Source of the DNA: Streptomyces scopuliridis RB72
Lineage (GTDB): Bacteria > Actinomycetota > Actinomycetes > Streptomycetales > Streptomycetaceae
Direction: 5' to 3'
DNA length: 64,000 nucleotides
Assembly (NCBI RefSeq): GCF_000718095.1
Contig: NZ_JOEI01000027.1
Span: 1 to 64,000, forward strand
The notes beneath the pieces were generated by a model. It saw only the letters and a list, made by a program, of their open reading frames with translations. It did not search any database and was not told where the DNA came from. Shown in pieces: positions 16,834-26,112 of the stretch. Position numbers and translations under genes: made by a program. The stretch's first letter is position 1, and each line of letters starts with the position of its first letter.

Positions 16834-17888
16834 CGGGCGCCTCCGGCGGTGGCCTGGACGGGTGTGCCGGCACCGGCGCTGTCCGCCTGGGCCTCGGCCT
16901 CGGCCTCGGAGAACCGGCGTCCCGCATACCGCAGATAGACATCGTCCAGCGAGGGACGGGCCACGGTGGCGGCGGCCACGGCCGCTCCGGCGCGCTCCAG
17001 CGCGGCGAGCAGGACGGGCACGGCGGCGGCGCCGTCGTCGGCGCGGACGCTGACCCGGCGGCCGTCGACCGCCAGATCGTGCAGACCGGCCAGCCCGGCG
17101 AGTACGGCGGTGAGGGCCGCCCGGTCGCCGTCGGCGCGCAGCTCCAGATGGACGGCGTCGCCGCGCAGTTCGCCCTTGAGCGCGTCGGGGGTGCCCTCGA
17201 CGACGATCCGGCCGCGGTCGACGATCGCGATGCGCTCGGCGAGCCGGTCGGCCTCCTCCAGATAGTGCGTGGTGAGGAGGATGGTCAGGCCCTCGTCACC
17301 GGCGAGCCGGGTGATCTCGTCCCACATGGCGGTACGGGCCTCCGGGTCGAGCCCGGTCGTCGGCTCGTCCAGGAAGAGCACCTCGGGCCGGTGGACCAGA
17401 CCGAGCGCCACATCGAGCCGCCGCCGCATACCGCCGGAGTATTCCTTGACCATCCGTCGCGCGGCGTCGGTGAGGACGAACCGCTCCAGCAGTTCATCGA
17501 CGCGCCGGTTCAGTTCCCTGCCTCTCAGGCCGTACAGCCTGCCCTGGAGGACGAGGTTCTCCCGGCCGGTGGCGGCGGGATCGGCGCCGGACTTCTGGGC
17601 GACGACGCCGATCGCGCGGCGTACCCGGCCGGGGTGGCGCAGCACATCGTGGCCCGCGACCGTGGCCGTGCCGCTGTCGGGGCGGGCGAGGGTGGTGAGG
17701 ATCTTGACGGTGGTGGACTTGCCGGCGCCGTTGGGGCCGAGCAGTCCGAGGACGGTGCCGGCCTCGACGGTGAGGGCCAGACCGTTCAGGGCGGTGACTC
17801 CGCCGGGATAGGTCTTAACCAGATTGTCCGCCCGTACGACGGGCGTTCCGGTGCGCGTGGATCCGGTACTCATGGTTCCGGTACTCAT
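16830..17888 (-). CDS. ABC transporter ATPase, daunorubicin-resistance DrrA type
   Basis: ATPase of 352 residues. Walker A GPNGAGKST is at 51-59, followed by the YSGGMRRRLD signature and Walker B LFLDEPTTGLD. The DrrA-like C-terminal extension (about 255-350) is present. ATG 17888 has CAGGAG 9 nt upstream; a second in-frame ATG at 17873 is possible. Some upstream sequence is open in this frame, but it covers low-complexity repeats and is not coding. It pairs with the ABC-2 permease and lies downstream of the PadR gene. Confidence 0.92.
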   Translation of the reverse strand: MSTGTMSTGSTRTGTPVVRADNLVKTYPGGVTALNGLALTVEAGTVLGLLGPNGAGKSTTVKILTTLARPDSGTATVAGHDVLRHPGRVRRAIGVVAQKSGADPAATGRENLVLQGRLYGLRGRELNRRVDELLERFVLTDAARRMVKEYSGGMRRRLDVALGLVHRPEVLFLDEPTTGLDPEARTAMWDEITRLAGDEGLTILLTTHYLEEADRLAERIAIVDRGRIVVEGTPDALKGELRGDAVHLELRADGDRAALTAVLAGLAGLHDLAVDGRRVSVRADDGAAAVPVLLAALERAGAAVAAATVARPSLDDVYLRYAGRRFSEAEAEAQADSAGAGTPVQATAGGAR

Positions 17889-18070
17889 GTAGGGGCTCTC
17901 CTGTGATGAGCGGGTTGCTCGGGCAGGCCGAGCCGGTCCACGCGAAGAGCGCCGGGCTATCCTGGGCGTGCCGCGCCTCGATCGCCGGGGCGCCTTCACG
18001 GTGGTCCGGTCCGGGGTGAGAGACCCTGGCGGGAGCTGCTGCAACAGCGACCGCCGGGGTCGTTTCCGTT

Positions 18071-18155
18071 CCGCGGCCGGAGTCGGCCGAGTCAGGGATC
18101 CGCGGCCGAAGTCGGCCGAGTCAGGGTCGGGGTCAGGGTCGGGGTCAGGGTCGGG
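18071..18155. repeat. Two nested tandem repeats between PadR and DrrA genes
   Basis: A 27-bp unit occurs twice (18071-18097 and 18100-18126) with one difference. It runs straight into three exact copies of the 12-bp unit GTCAGGGTCGGG (18120-18155). The array stops next to the PadR stop codon at 18161. It lies in the 272-nt leader region of the exporter operon, and its copy number may vary between strains. Confidence 0.9.
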
Positions 18156-18160
18156 GTGGG

Positions 18161-18841
18161 TCAGGGTTTCCGGGAGCGGCCCCCCTCCCCCTCGGTGTCC
18201 AACGGCTGCTCGTGCTCCAACTCCTGCCACTCCGGCGGCGGCCGGCCGGTCTCGTGCAGGGTCCGCCAGCCGTCGAGGCCGGAGAGTGATCCCTCACCGA
18301 TCTCCTTGAGGAACCCTTGGACCCAGGTCTCCTCGGCCTCGATCATGTGCAGCTGGAACTCGGTCTCTATGACGAACAGCCGCGGCAGCGTCCCGTAGAG
18401 CTGCTCCAGCACACCCCGTATCCCCGCGGCCTGGACGCGCAGCGCCGACAGCCGGTCCTCCAGCAACGAGGTCACCTCGTCCGGCGGCAGGACGCCCATC
18501 AGCGAGAGGCCGGTCTCGAACAGCGGGAACTCGCGGGCGGGGACGGCCAGCAGATCCGCCATCCACTCCAGCATCTCCTCGTGTCCGGCGGAGGTGAGGC
18601 CGTAGAGCGTGCGCTCCGGCCTGTTGCCCTGCCGCTGCACCTCCGCCACCTCGACGAAGCCGTGCTTCTCCAGGTTCTGGACGACGGTGTAGAGCGACCC
18701 GAAGTTGATCTTGACGCTGTTCTCCTTGCCGCGCTGCCGCAGCGTCTGCGCGATCTGGTACGGGTGCATCGGCCGCTCCGAGAGCAGCGCCATCACCGCG
18801 AGCGCCAGCGGATTACCCAGCTTGCGCCGCTTCGCCCCCAT
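18161..18841 (-). CDS. PadR-family transcriptional regulator
   Basis: Protein of 226 residues. The PadR winged helix (about 10-90) includes PLALAVMALLSERPMHPYQI and the wing with NFGSLYTVVQNLEKHG. The C-terminal dimerisation helices match the longer PadR/Vir subfamily. I set the start at ATG 18841; open sequence upstream lacks PadR similarity. PadR repressors commonly control adjacent DrrAB-type exporters, so it probably represses the ABC genes downstream and itself. Its C-terminal tail is charged and low complexity, ending next to the tandem repeats. Confidence 0.9.
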   Translation of the reverse strand: MGAKRRKLGNPLALAVMALLSERPMHPYQIAQTLRQRGKENSVKINFGSLYTVVQNLEKHGFVEVAEVQRQGNRPERTLYGLTSAGHEEMLEWMADLLAVPAREFPLFETGLSLMGVLPPDEVTSLLEDRLSALRVQAAGIRGVLEQLYGTLPRLFVIETEFQLHMIEAEETWVQGFLKEIGEGSLSGLDGWRTLHETGRPPPEWQELEHEQPLDTEGEGGRSRKP

Positions 18842-18920
18842 CGCGACCACCCCACCCTCTGTTACCCCACCCCAAATACTCGGCAACGAACATATCTCGA
18901 ATCTCCTACGGGCGTCAATC

Positions 18921-18932
18921 GCGATACATCGC
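18921..18932. promoter_or_regulatory. Candidate PadR-region operator
   Basis: Palindrome GCGAT-AC-ATCGC in an unusually A/T-rich part of the 244-nt gap between the divergent PadR and photolyase genes. The position suits autoregulation by PadR, but I see no second copy near the ABC genes, so the assignment is weak. Confidence 0.3.
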
Positions 18933-19085
18933 AAATCTTGGCACCATCCAACACGGAATCAATGCGCGGAACGGACCAATCCGCCGGAGTGGCGTCGGGG
19001 ATGGGCATCACGGTGGAACCGAACACAGGAGGCTCACGGACAGGCCGTGCGCGAGTGGCAGCGAGGGACAGCGAGGAACAGCGAC

Positions 19086-20456
19086 ATGAGCGTTGCGGTG
19101 GTGCTCTTCACCTCCGATCTGCGGGTGCACGACCAGCCGGTACTGCGCGCCGCCCTGGACGGAGCCGAGGAGGTCGTGCCGCTCTTCGTCCGCGATCCGG
19201 GGATTGCGGCGGCGGGCTTCGACGCCCCCAACCGCCGTGCCTTCCTGGCCGACTGCCTGGCCTCACTGGACACCGCCCTGAGCGAGCGCGGCGGCCGGCT
19301 GGTCATTCGTTCGGGTGAACCCGCCGAGCAGGTCTGCCGGGTGGTACGCGAGAGCGGCGCCCGGCAGGTCCATGTGGCGGCCGGGGTGAGCCGGTACGCG
19401 ACGCGCCGGGAGGAGCGGCTGCGTACGGAGCTGACGGCCGCCGGGGCCACCCTGACCGTGCACGACGCGGTGGTCACGGCGGTGCCGCCGGGGCAGCTCG
19501 CCCCGGCGGGCAGTGACCATTTCGCGGTGTTCACCCCGTACTTCCACCGCTGGGACGAGACGGGCCGACGCGCGGTGACGGCCGCGCCCGGGAGCGTACG
19601 GGTGCCACGGATCGGCGGTGAGCCGCTGCCCGAGCGCGGTGCGGTCGAGGGGGTCTCGCCCGGTCTGGCCGAGGGCGGCGAGGAGGTGGCGCGTGAACGG
19701 CTGGCGGCCTGGCTGGCCGACGGGATCGAGTGGTACGAGGACCGCCACGATGATCTGGCCGGCGACGCGACCTCCCGGCTCTCGCCGTACCTCCACTTCG
19801 GCTGTCTCTCCCCGGTGGAGCTGGTGGACCGGGCGCGGCGCGAGCGCGGCGCGGGGGCGGCGGCCTTCGTACGGCCGCTGGCCTGGCGGGACTTCCACCA
19901 TCAGGTGCTGGCGGCGCGCCCCGCGTCCGCGTGGTCGGACTACCGGCCGCGCGGGGATCACTGGCGTACGGACGCGAGGGAGATCAGCGCCTGGCGGGAA
20001 GGGCGCACCGGATATCCGGTCATCGACGCGGCCATGCGCCAGCTGGCGTACGAGGGCTGGATGCACAACCGGGGGCGGCTGCTGGTGGCGAGCTTCCTGA
20101 CCAAGACGCTGTACGCGGACTGGCGCGTCGGCGCGCGGCACTTCCTGGATCTGCTGGTGGACGGCGACCTCGCCAACAACCAGCTCAACTGGCAGTGGAC
20201 GGCGGGCACCGGCACGGACACCCGCCCCAACCGGGTCCTCAATCCGCTCACCCAGGCCAAGCGGTTCGATGCGCACGGCGATTACGTACGGCGCTGGGTG
20301 CCGGAGCTGGCCGGGGTGGCAGGGGCCGCCGTCCATCAGCCGTGGCTGCTGGACGCCCGGGACCGGGACCGGCTCGGCTATCCGGACCCGATCGTGGACC
20401 TCGCCGAGGGCCGGGACCGCTTCTCCCGGGCCCGGGGGCTCGTCTTCCGGCGGTAG
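19086..20456 (+). CDS. phr: Deoxyribodipyrimidine photolyase (class I, cryptochrome/photolyase family)
   Basis: DNA repair flavoprotein of 456 residues that reverses UV-induced pyrimidine dimers with blue light. The N-terminal alpha/beta antenna domain (about 1-130) begins with LFTSDLRVHDQPVL. The C-terminal helical FAD domain (about 180-450) has the family signatures GYPVIDAAMRQL, WMHNRGR and LANNQLNWQW. ATG 19086 has GAGGA upstream. It is divergent from the PadR gene. Light or stress control would be sensible but is not visible in the sequence. Confidence 0.93.
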   Translation: MSVAVVLFTSDLRVHDQPVLRAALDGAEEVVPLFVRDPGIAAAGFDAPNRRAFLADCLASLDTALSERGGRLVIRSGEPAEQVCRVVRESGARQVHVAAGVSRYATRREERLRTELTAAGATLTVHDAVVTAVPPGQLAPAGSDHFAVFTPYFHRWDETGRRAVTAAPGSVRVPRIGGEPLPERGAVEGVSPGLAEGGEEVARERLAAWLADGIEWYEDRHDDLAGDATSRLSPYLHFGCLSPVELVDRARRERGAGAAAFVRPLAWRDFHHQVLAARPASAWSDYRPRGDHWRTDAREISAWREGRTGYPVIDAAMRQLAYEGWMHNRGRLLVASFLTKTLYADWRVGARHFLDLLVDGDLANNQLNWQWTAGTGTDTRPNRVLNPLTQAKRFDAHGDYVRRWVPELAGVAGAAVHQPWLLDARDRDRLGYPDPIVDLAEGRDRFSRARGLVFRR

Positions 20457-20509
20457 GACTTTTTAACTCCTTCGAGTCATGGACCAATCCGCCGTCGTTC
20501 CGGTGCCGA

Positions 20510-22162
20510 ATGGCGAGTGTGAGCGAAGATCTGAAGGTCCCGACGCCGGAGGGTGGTTACCCCGGCCCCACGGCGCGACTGGTGCGTGCCGCACTGGGGG
20601 CGCTGAGCGGGCTGATCGCCGGCGCCTCGGCGCTGGCGGTGGCGGAACTGGTCGCGGCGGCCGTACGGCCCGAGGCCAGTCCCGTCAACGCGGTGGGCGG
20701 CGCGTTCATCGACCGCACCCCGCCGTGGCTGAAGGACTTCGCCATCCGGAACTTCGGGACCAACGACAAGCTGGTGCTCCAGCTCGGCATCCTGGCCGTC
20801 CTGGCGGTCTTCGCCATGGCGGTCGGAGTGGTCGCGCTGCGGCACCGGCCGGCCGGTTTCGCGGCGGTGCTGGCCTTCGGCGCGGTCGGGGCGGTGGCGG
20901 CGGTGGGGCGGCCCGGTGGCGGGCCGCTCGACGCCCTGCCCTCGGTCGTGGGCGCCGTGCTGGCCTGCGGGGTGCTTCAACTGCTGGTCGGCAAGCTCGC
21001 GTTCCGTCCGTCCCCGGCGGCCGAGGAGGCGGACGGAACCCCGGACGGAACGGACGGCCCCCCGGACGGATCGTTCGACCGGCGTGGTTTCGTGATCGTC
21101 GCGACGGCGGCGGTGGCGGCATCGGCCGGGATCGGTGTCCTGGGCAGCCGGCTCAACGGCCCGGGCGCGGCCGAGGCCGTCGCCTCGCGTGCCGGCATCG
21201 TGCTGCCCGCACCGGCGTCACCGGCCCGTCCGGTGTCGGCCGGGGCGGAGCTGCGGGTCCGGGGGCTGGGACCGTTCACCACCCCCAACAAGGATTTCTA
21301 CCGGGTGGACACCGCACTGGTGGTGCCGAGGATCGATGCCGACAGCTGGCGGCTGAGGATCCACGGCAAGGGCGTCACCCGGCCTCTGACGGTCAGCTTC
21401 GACGATCTGCTCCGCCGCGAGCTGATCGAGCGGGACATCACCCTGACCTGTGTCTCGAACGAGGTCGGCGGCCCGTATGTCGGCAACGCCCGCTGGATCG
21501 GCGTACGGCTGGCCGATCTGCTGCGCGAGGCCGGGGTCGAGCCGCCCTCGAAGGGCGGGCCCGCCGACCAGCTGGTGGCCCGCTCGGTGGACGGCATGAC
21601 CATCGGGTCGCCGGTCGAGACGGTGATGGACGGCCGCGACGCCATGCTGGCGCTGGGGATGAACGGCGAGCCGCTGCCGTTCGACCATGGCTTCCCGGTC
21701 CGGATGGTGGTGCCGGGGCTCTACGGCTATGTCTCGGCCTGCAAGTGGCTCCAGGACCTGGAACTCACCACGTTCGCCGACTACGACGCGTACTGGGTGA
21801 AGCGGAGCTGGTCCCAGCGGGCCCCCATCAAGACCGAGTCGCGGATCGACACCCCGCGCCCGTTCGCCGCTCCGAAGGCGGGCGTCGTGCCGGTCGCCGG
21901 GGTGGCCTGGGCGCAGCACCGCGGTATCGCCCGGGTGGAGGTACGGGTCGACGGCGGCGACTGGCATACGGCGCGGCTGGCGGCCCAGGACACCAAGGAC
22001 ACCTGGCGCCAGTGGGTGTGGGAGTGGCGGGCCACCACCGGCAGCCACACCCTCGAAGTCCGCGCCACCGACCTGGACGGCTACACGCAGACGGAGAAGC
22101 GCGTCGGGACCGTGCCCGACGGCGCCACCGGCTGGCACTCGGTGGTGGTCGACGTGACCTGA
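20510..22162 (+). CDS. Membrane-anchored molybdopterin oxidoreductase (sulfite oxidase/YedY fold)
   Basis: Protein of 550 residues. Residues about 20-165 contain four hydrophobic helices. A DRRGF twin-arginine-like segment (190-194) is followed by another hydrophobic stretch (195-212). The Moco-binding sulfite-oxidase-type domain (about 245-450) has the molybdenum-ligating Cys314 in LTCVSNEVGG, and a C-terminal Ig-like dimerisation domain follows (about 455-545). The catalytic domain is predicted outside the membrane. The start is uncertain because no clear ribosome-binding site precedes ATG 20510; GTG 20519 is an alternative. No haem or electron-transfer partner is adjacent. Reductase of oxidised sulfur groups is one possible role. 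Confidence 0.88.
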   Translation: MASVSEDLKVPTPEGGYPGPTARLVRAALGALSGLIAGASALAVAELVAAAVRPEASPVNAVGGAFIDRTPPWLKDFAIRNFGTNDKLVLQLGILAVLAVFAMAVGVVALRHRPAGFAAVLAFGAVGAVAAVGRPGGGPLDALPSVVGAVLACGVLQLLVGKLAFRPSPAAEEADGTPDGTDGPPDGSFDRRGFVIVATAAVAASAGIGVLGSRLNGPGAAEAVASRAGIVLPAPASPARPVSAGAELRVRGLGPFTTPNKDFYRVDTALVVPRIDADSWRLRIHGKGVTRPLTVSFDDLLRRELIERDITLTCVSNEVGGPYVGNARWIGVRLADLLREAGVEPPSKGGPADQLVARSVDGMTIGSPVETVMDGRDAMLALGMNGEPLPFDHGFPVRMVVPGLYGYVSACKWLQDLELTTFADYDAYWVKRSWSQRAPIKTESRIDTPRPFAAPKAGVVPVAGVAWAQHRGIARVEVRVDGGDWHTARLAAQDTKDTWRQWVWEWRATTGSHTLEVRATDLDGYTQTEKRVGTVPDGATGWHSVVVDVT

Positions 22163-22248
22163 CGGACCGGCGAGCACCGCCCGCCAAACCCCGCGCCAGT
22201 CCTCAACGGACCTTCTTGCCGCCGGCCCTCACCGCCTCCGAACACGCG

Positions 22249-22281
22249 GGTGCCCCGCCGGAGTTCACCCGGCGGGGCACC
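22249..22281. terminator. Bidirectional hairpin between convergent oxidoreductase and helicase genes
   Basis: Perfect 13-bp stem (22249-22261 with 22269-22281) and a 7-nt loop, between two genes that end towards each other. It should stop transcription from both sides. Confidence 0.8.
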
Positions 22282-22305
22282 GTACGTACGACCCTCGGCA
22301 CACGG

Positions 22306-25134
22306 TCAGCCGACCGAGCTGTACGCCACCACCCCGCGCAGCACCGCCTCGACCGCCTTCCGGGCGTTCTTCGCGACCGTGCTGTTCTCGCGCGGCGCGG
22401 CGGCAGCGATCTGGCCCAGCACGTCGATGACCTGCTTGGACCAGCGCACGAAGTCACCGGCCGGCATCTCCGCCTCGCGCAGCACCTCGTCCAGCCCCTT
22501 GCCCGAGGCCCACATATAGACCGCCCAGGCGAAGCCGAGATCGGGCTCGCGCTGCCCGACGCCCTCCGCCTGACTGATCTTCAGGTCCTCCTCCAGGGCG
22601 TCGAGCCGGCCCCAGATATGGACCATCTCGCCCAGCGCCGCCTTCGCCGCGCCCGACGGGACCTTGGGCGCCACCGCGTCGTCCGACTGCCTGGCCTCGT
22701 ACACCAGCGCCGAGACACAGGCGGCCAGCTCGGCCGGGGAGAGCCCTTCCCACACGCGGTCGCGCAGGCACTCGCTCGCCAGCAGATCCAGCTCGCCGTA
22801 GAGCCGGGCCAGCCGGCGCCCGTGCTCCGTGACCTCGTCCCCGCGCAGATAGTCCAGCTCGGTGAGGAGCGCGACGATCCGGTCGAAGGTACGGGCGATG
22901 GTGTTCGTCCGCCCCTCGATCCTGCGCTCCAGCTGCCGGGTGTCCCGCTTGAGCCGGTGGTAGCGCTCGGCCCAGCGGGCGTGGTCCTCCCGCTCGTCGC
23001 AGCCGTGGCAGGGGTGGGCGCGCAGTTCCGTACGGAGCCGGGCGATCTCCCGGTCGTCCGCGGCGGCGGCACGCTGCTTGCGGTGCCGCTCGGGGACGAT
23101 GTGCCCGGCCTTCGTACGCAGCGCGGACGCCAGATCCCGACGCGACTGCGGGGAGCGCGCGTTGAACGACTTGGGGATCCGCATCCGCTCCAGCGCCTCC
23201 ACCGGAACCGGGAAGTCCATCGAGGCCAGCCGCTTGACCTGCCGCTCGGCGGTCAGCACGAGCGGCCGGGGCCCGTCCTGGTACTCCAGCCCTCGGTGGC
23301 CGTTGGCGCGCCCGGCCGGCAGCCCGGGGTCGAGCACCAGCGCGAGACCGGAGAACTTCCCGGTCGGCACATGAATGACATCGCCCGCCTTGAGCTTCTC
23401 CAGCGACGAGGCCGCGGCGGCCCGGCGCTGCGCCGCTCCCTGCTTGGCCAGCTCGGTCTCGCGGTCCTTGAGGTCGCGGCGCATGCGCGCGTACTCCTCG
23501 AAGTCCCCGAGATGGCAGGTCATGCCCTCCCGGTAACCGTCGAGCCCCTCCTCGTTGCGCTGGACCTGCCGGGAGATCCCGACGACCGACTTGTCGGCCT
23601 GGAACTGGGCGAAGGAGGTCTCCAGCAGCTCGCGCGAGCGGTGCCTGCCGAACTGCTGCACGAGATTGACGGCCATGTTGTACGACGGCCGGAAGCTGGA
23701 GCGCAGCGGATAGGTGCGCGTCCCGGCTAGCCCGGCGAGCGCGCCCGGGTCCATACCGCGCTGCCAGAGCACCACGGCGTGGCCCTCGACGTCGATGCCG
23801 CGCCGCCCCGCCCGCCCGGTCAGCTGCGTGTACTCACCGGGGGTGATGTCGGCGTGCTGCTCGCCGTTCCACTTGACGAGCTTCTCCAGCACCACGGACC
23901 TGGCCGGCATATTGATGCCGAGCGCCAGGGTCTCGGTGGCGAAGACCGCCTTGACCAGACCGCGGACGAACAGGTCCTCCACGACCTCCTTGAAGGTCGG
24001 CAGCATTCCGGCGTGGTGCGCGGCGATACCGCGCTCCAGGCCCTCCAGCCACTCGTAGTAGCCGAGGACATGGAGGTCCTCACCGGGGATCGAAGCCGTA
24101 CGTTCCTCGACGATCTCGCGGACCCGGCGGCGCGCCTCGTCGTTGTTGAGCCGCAGCCCCGCGTACATGCACTGCTGTACGGCGGCCTCGCAGCCGGCCC
24201 GGCTGAAGATGAAGGTGATCGCGGGCAGCAGGCCCTCGGCGTCGAGGCGCTCGATGACCTCGGGCCTGCCGGGCGTCCAGATCCGGGAGCGCTGGCGGCG
24301 CTCGCGCTCGCGGTCCGCCTCGCGGATCATCTTCCCGCGCCGGCGCTCGCGCGGGTTGTACGTGCGCTGGTTCTCCATCCGGGCCAGCCGGACGAGATCC
24401 GGGCTGACCTCGCGCTTGCCGACGCCGCGCCCGCCGTGGTCGGTCTCCTCCTCGAAGAGGTCGTACATCCGGCGTCCGGCCATCACATGCTGCCAGAGCG
24501 GCACGGGCCGGTGCTCGGAGACGATCACTTCCGTGTCACCACGGACGGTGTCCAGCCAGTCACCGAACTCCTCGGCGTTGGAGACCGTCGCCGAGAGCGA
24601 GACCAGCGTGACCGACTCGGGGAGATGGATGATCACCTCTTCCCAGACGGCGCCCCGGAAGCGGTCGGAGAGGTAGTGCACCTCGTCCATCACCACATAG
24701 CCGAGCCCGGTGAGCGCCTGGGATCCCGCGTAGAGCATGTTGCGCAGGACCTCGGTGGTCATGACGATCACCGGGGCGTCCGCGTTGACGCTGTTGTCCC
24801 CGGTCAGCAGGCCGACCTTGGCGGCGCCGTAGCGCTTGGCCAGATCGGCGTACTTCTGGTTGGAGAGCGCCTTGATGGGCGTGGTGTAGAAGCACTTGCG
24901 GCCCTCGGCCAGAGCCAGGTGCACGGCGAACTCGCCGACGATCGTCTTGCCCGAGCCGGTGGGCGCGGCGACCAGCACGCCCTTTCCCGCCTCCAGGGCC
25001 TGGCATGCCTCGATCTGGAAGGGGTCCAGGCCGAAGTCGTACATCTCGCGGAAGGGAGCGAGCGCCGTGGCCTGCTCGACGGCGCGGATCCGGGAAGCGG
25101 CGTAGCGCTCGGCTGGTGAGAGGTCCTCTGTCAT
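22306..25134 (-). CDS. helY: HelY/Ski2-like DEAD/DEAH-box RNA helicase
   Basis: Helicase of 942 residues. Walker A APTGSGKT is at 57-64, followed by the DEVH box, SAT motif III and the motif VI region QLTGRAGRRG. A Ski2/Mtr4-like C-terminal region follows, with the DSHCT-type end (about 760-940). In mycobacteria HelY lies in the same tat-paf neighbourhood. It probably acts on structured RNA in decay or processing. I place the start at ATG 25134; a GTG at 25158 adds eight residues and is possible. It may be cotranscribed with the lipid kinase gene 45 nt upstream. Confidence 0.93.
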   Translation of the reverse strand: MTEDLSPAERYAASRIRAVEQATALAPFREMYDFGLDPFQIEACQALEAGKGVLVAAPTGSGKTIVGEFAVHLALAEGRKCFYTTPIKALSNQKYADLAKRYGAAKVGLLTGDNSVNADAPVIVMTTEVLRNMLYAGSQALTGLGYVVMDEVHYLSDRFRGAVWEEVIIHLPESVTLVSLSATVSNAEEFGDWLDTVRGDTEVIVSEHRPVPLWQHVMAGRRMYDLFEEETDHGGRGVGKREVSPDLVRLARMENQRTYNPRERRRGKMIREADRERERRQRSRIWTPGRPEVIERLDAEGLLPAITFIFSRAGCEAAVQQCMYAGLRLNNDEARRRVREIVEERTASIPGEDLHVLGYYEWLEGLERGIAAHHAGMLPTFKEVVEDLFVRGLVKAVFATETLALGINMPARSVVLEKLVKWNGEQHADITPGEYTQLTGRAGRRGIDVEGHAVVLWQRGMDPGALAGLAGTRTYPLRSSFRPSYNMAVNLVQQFGRHRSRELLETSFAQFQADKSVVGISRQVQRNEEGLDGYREGMTCHLGDFEEYARMRRDLKDRETELAKQGAAQRRAAAASSLEKLKAGDVIHVPTGKFSGLALVLDPGLPAGRANGHRGLEYQDGPRPLVLTAERQVKRLASMDFPVPVEALERMRIPKSFNARSPQSRRDLASALRTKAGHIVPERHRKQRAAAADDREIARLRTELRAHPCHGCDEREDHARWAERYHRLKRDTRQLERRIEGRTNTIARTFDRIVALLTELDYLRGDEVTEHGRRLARLYGELDLLASECLRDRVWEGLSPAELAACVSALVYEARQSDDAVAPKVPSGAAKAALGEMVHIWGRLDALEEDLKISQAEGVGQREPDLGFAWAVYMWASGKGLDEVLREAEMPAGDFVRWSKQVIDVLGQIAAAAPRENSTVAKNARKAVEAVLRGVVAYSSVG

Positions 25135-25179
25135 CTTGAAGTCGAGCCTACCCGCCACCCCTGACAGTCAGCCCGATCT

Positions 25180-26094
25180 TTAATCGCCCTTGGACAGCCC
25201 CCGCCGCGCGGCCAGGACCCGCACCGCCGCGGGCACGCACTCGGCGGTGAGCGGCAGCGGGCCGAGCGCCTCACCGTCCGCGTATCCGGTGAGCCCCGGC
25301 GCGGCTAGCGTGATTCGCGCCGTACGGTACGTGGTCACCTTGGGGTGGCGCAGATGCGTCCCCCGGTAGACCGTCGGGAAGACCCTCAGCAGCTCCGTAC
25401 GCGAGCACGCCCCGACCACGGTCACGTCGAAGAGCCCGTCGTCCAGCTCCGCGTCCGCGCAGATCCGCATACCGCCGCCGTACGAGGAGCCGTTGCCGAC
25501 GGCTATGAGGATCGCCTCGGTCTCCCGCTCCGTGCCGTCGTCGAGGGTCATCCGGTACGGCACGGGACGCAGCGCGGCCAGCTCGGCGATCATCGCCAGG
25601 TCGTAGCGGAACCGGCCGACGGGCAGCCGCGTCCGGTTCCCCCGGTCATTGACCCGGGAGTCGAAACCGGAGGCCAGAACGGTCCCGAACCAGCCGTCGC
25701 CGACACGGCCCAGATCCACGGCGCGCGCTCCGTCGTCCTTGAGCGCCCGCGCGGCCAGCCGTCCCGCGGCCGCCGGGTCGCGTACGGGCAGCCCGAGCGC
25801 CCGCGCGAAGTCATTGCCGGTCCCGACGGCGATCACACCGAGCGGGGTGGGCGTACCGGCGACGGCGCGGAGCGCGAGCGAGACCAGTCCGTCCCCGCCG
25901 ACGGCGATGAGCGCGCCGGTGCCGCCGTCGACCGCCGCCCGCGCCCGCCGCAGCGCGTCGGCGGCGTCCGAGCCGAGGACCGTACGTACGGAGAATCCCG
26001 CGTCCCGGAACGCGGAGGCGGCCGGCTGCGCGGCATGCGCGCCCCGGCCGCGCCCCGCGGTGGGATTGACGAACAGGGTGATCTCGCTGGTCAC
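25180..26094 (-). CDS. Diacylglycerol/lipid kinase family protein
   Basis: Protein of 304 residues. The DAGK catalytic domain begins with FVNPTAGRGRG and has GGDG at 66-69 and GTGNDFAR at about 91-98. The C-terminal YegS/BmrU-like domain contains GNGSSYGGGM. It would phosphorylate diacylglycerol or a related lipid. It starts with GTG 18 nt after the tatC stop and probably belongs to the tatA-tatC transcript. The lipid substrate is not determined by sequence. Confidence 0.9.
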   Translation of the reverse strand: MTSEITLFVNPTAGRGRGAHAAQPAASAFRDAGFSVRTVLGSDAADALRRARAAVDGGTGALIAVGGDGLVSLALRAVAGTPTPLGVIAVGTGNDFARALGLPVRDPAAAGRLAARALKDDGARAVDLGRVGDGWFGTVLASGFDSRVNDRGNRTRLPVGRFRYDLAMIAELAALRPVPYRMTLDDGTERETEAILIAVGNGSSYGGGMRICADAELDDGLFDVTVVGACSRTELLRVFPTVYRGTHLRHPKVTTYRTARITLAAPGLTGYADGEALGPLPLTAECVPAAVRVLAARRGLSKGD

Positions 26095-26112
26095 CCGGCG
26101 GACCCTACAAGG

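Noticed and set aside
17889..18230. Extension of the DrrA frame upstream through an Asp-Pro repeat
   Set aside because: The extension reads the tandem DNA repeats and the end of padR; a good ribosome-binding site precedes ATG 17888.
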